Part shown: piece by piece, positions 4,969 to 6,606 of the stretch
Position numbering within the stretch: position 1 is the stretch's first letter
Layout: each line of letters opens with the position of its first letter
NCBI GenBank assembly: GCA_016880695.1
Contig: JAEHCY010000657.1
Location: 1 to 6,606 of the forward strand
DNA: 6,606 bases
Reading direction: 5' to 3'
Origin: Chromatiaceae bacterium
GTDB taxonomy: Bacteria > Pseudomonadota > Gammaproteobacteria > Chromatiales > Chromatiaceae
Translations under genes and position numbers: made by a program
Notes under the pieces: generated by a model
Told to the model about the DNA's origin: nothing
Database searches by the model: none
What the model saw: the letters and a program-made list of their open reading frames with translations, nothing else

Positions 4969-5895
4969 ATGGCCGTAGCACTCAAGGTCGATGTGGACAC
5001 CCTGCGCGGCACGCTCGAGGGCGTGCCGGCACTCCTGCGCCTGTTCGACGAGTACCGGGTCCGCGCCACCTTCCTCTTCAGCCTCGGGCCTGATCACACC
5101 GGTCGGGCGCTGCGGCGGGTGTTTCGGCCCGGCTTTCTGGCGAAGGTCCGGAGAACCTCGGTCACCAGCCACTACGGCATCAAGACGCTGCTCTACGGCA
5201 CGCTCTTGCCGGGGCCGCATATCGGCCGGCGCGCGGGGGAGATGATGCGCTCAGTAGGCGCGGCCGGGCACGAGGTGGGTATCCACTGTTACGACCACAT
5301 CAAATGGCAGGACTTCGTCGCCCGCCGGGATCGCGACTGGACCCGGCTCGAGATGGAGCGGGCCGAGGCGGCGTTCGAGGAGGTTTTCGGTTTCGCGGCC
5401 AAGGTCCACGGGGCCGCGGGATGGCAGATCAATGCCCATGCGCTCGCCCTCGAGGAGGAGATCGGGTTCGACTATGCGAGTGATGTGCGCGGCAGGTTCG
5501 CCTTCCGTCCGGATCTGCAGGGCCGGGGGTCACGGTGTCCGCAGATTCCCACGACCCTGCCCACCCTCGATGAGCTGATCGGCCGCGAGGGCATCACCGA
5601 GCAAAATGTCCACCAGTACCTGTTCGCGGAATCGCAGCGCGTCCTGCCCCAAGGACACGTGTATACGCTGCACGCGGAGCTCGAGGGCATGAAGCTCTTG
5701 CCGGTGATGGAGCGGCTGCTGGTCATGTGGAAGGGATCGCACTGCGACATCCAGACGCTGGGCGACGTCTACCGTTCCCTCGACCCCACACGTCTGCCGG
5801 TTCACCAGGTGGGTTGGGCAGAGATACCGGGTCGATCCGGCTATCTGGCCGTCCAGGGCGCACCGGTGCCCGGCTTGAGGACCGCTTCAACCTGA
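4969..5895 (+). CDS. arnD: ArnD: 4-deoxy-4-formamido-L-arabinose-phosphoundecaprenol deformylase
   Basis: This 308-residue protein matches E. coli ArnD along its length. It removes the formyl group from undecaprenyl-phosphate-bound 4-formamido-arabinose, making L-Ara4N carrier lipid at the inner membrane before ArnT moves it to lipid A. It is a NodB-type polysaccharide deacetylase fold. The first motif is KVDVDTLRGT with Asp8 and Asp10, followed by a FLFSLGPD strand (35-42). The metal-site segment HEVGIHCYDH (101-110) includes His106 and His110. AAGWQ lies at 149-153, the RxxPQIPTTLPT segment at 189-199, and YTLHAELEG at 232-240 carries the late His235. The ending GRSGYLAVQ matches the E. coli C-terminus. 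No other start is possible upstream: the frame hits the TGA at 4945 with no ATG or GTG between. There is no ribosome site before 4969, so translation probably depends on coupling to the upstream gene. Confidence 0.93.
   Translation: MAVALKVDVDTLRGTLEGVPALLRLFDEYRVRATFLFSLGPDHTGRALRRVFRPGFLAKVRRTSVTSHYGIKTLLYGTLLPGPHIGRRAGEMMRSVGAAGHEVGIHCYDHIKWQDFVARRDRDWTRLEMERAEAAFEEVFGFAAKVHGAAGWQINAHALALEEEIGFDYASDVRGRFAFRPDLQGRGSRCPQIPTTLPTLDELIGREGITEQNVHQYLFAESQRVLPQGHVYTLHAELEGMKLLPVMERLLVMWKGSHCDIQTLGDVYRSLDPTRLPVHQVGWAEIPGRSGYLAVQGAPVPGLRTAST

Positions 5896-6606
<711 letters not shown>

Noticed and set aside
4159..5220. 353-codon open frame on the minus strand across the decarboxylase and arnD genes
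   Set aside because: It is antisense to two clearly recognised genes with high GC3, which creates long false frames. Its product is low in complexity and matches no family.

Overview
The window looks like a chromosomal segment of a GC-rich proteobacterium, most likely a gammaproteobacterium. That rests on a guanylate kinase close to the E. coli type and two genes of lipid A 4-amino-4-deoxy-L-arabinose (L-Ara4N) modification. No more exact placement can be supported from the sequence alone.

The left part (1-2475) is a leftward set on the minus strand. In transcription order it holds a cupin protein (2475-1795), an MDR-type dehydrogenase (1727-486), and, after a 361-bp gap, the first 41 codons of a further protein that leaves the window at base 1. 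A near-consensus FNR/ANR-type box lies in front of this last gene. These genes use A/T-ending codons more freely than the right-hand genes and look like accessory DNA.

The middle (2476-3897) holds no convincing intact gene. It contains a perfect 16-bp palindrome just upstream of the cupin gene, a dense run of hairpins (2842-3065), an orphan Shine-Dalgarno sequence, the N-terminal stump of a membrane-anchored alpha/beta hydrolase (3451 to about 3615), and a 25-nt inverted repeat (3715-3739). It reads as a junction between acquired and resident DNA, with gene decay. No transposase, integrase or clean insertion-sequence ends could be recognised.

The right part (3898-6606) is rightward and strongly GC-biased at third positions. 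It carries a stand-alone ArnA-type UDP-glucuronate decarboxylase and ArnD deformylase, separated only by a six-codon minicistron, and then gmk, cut by the window end. The two Arn enzymes belong to the pathway that makes L-Ara4N for lipid A, which masks phosphate charge and lowers binding of polymyxin and cationic peptides. ArnB, ArnC, ArnT and the formyltransferase are not in the window, so the rest must lie elsewhere or have been lost. The most unusual material is the structured gene-free zone in the middle. The evidence for a new system there is suggestive only.
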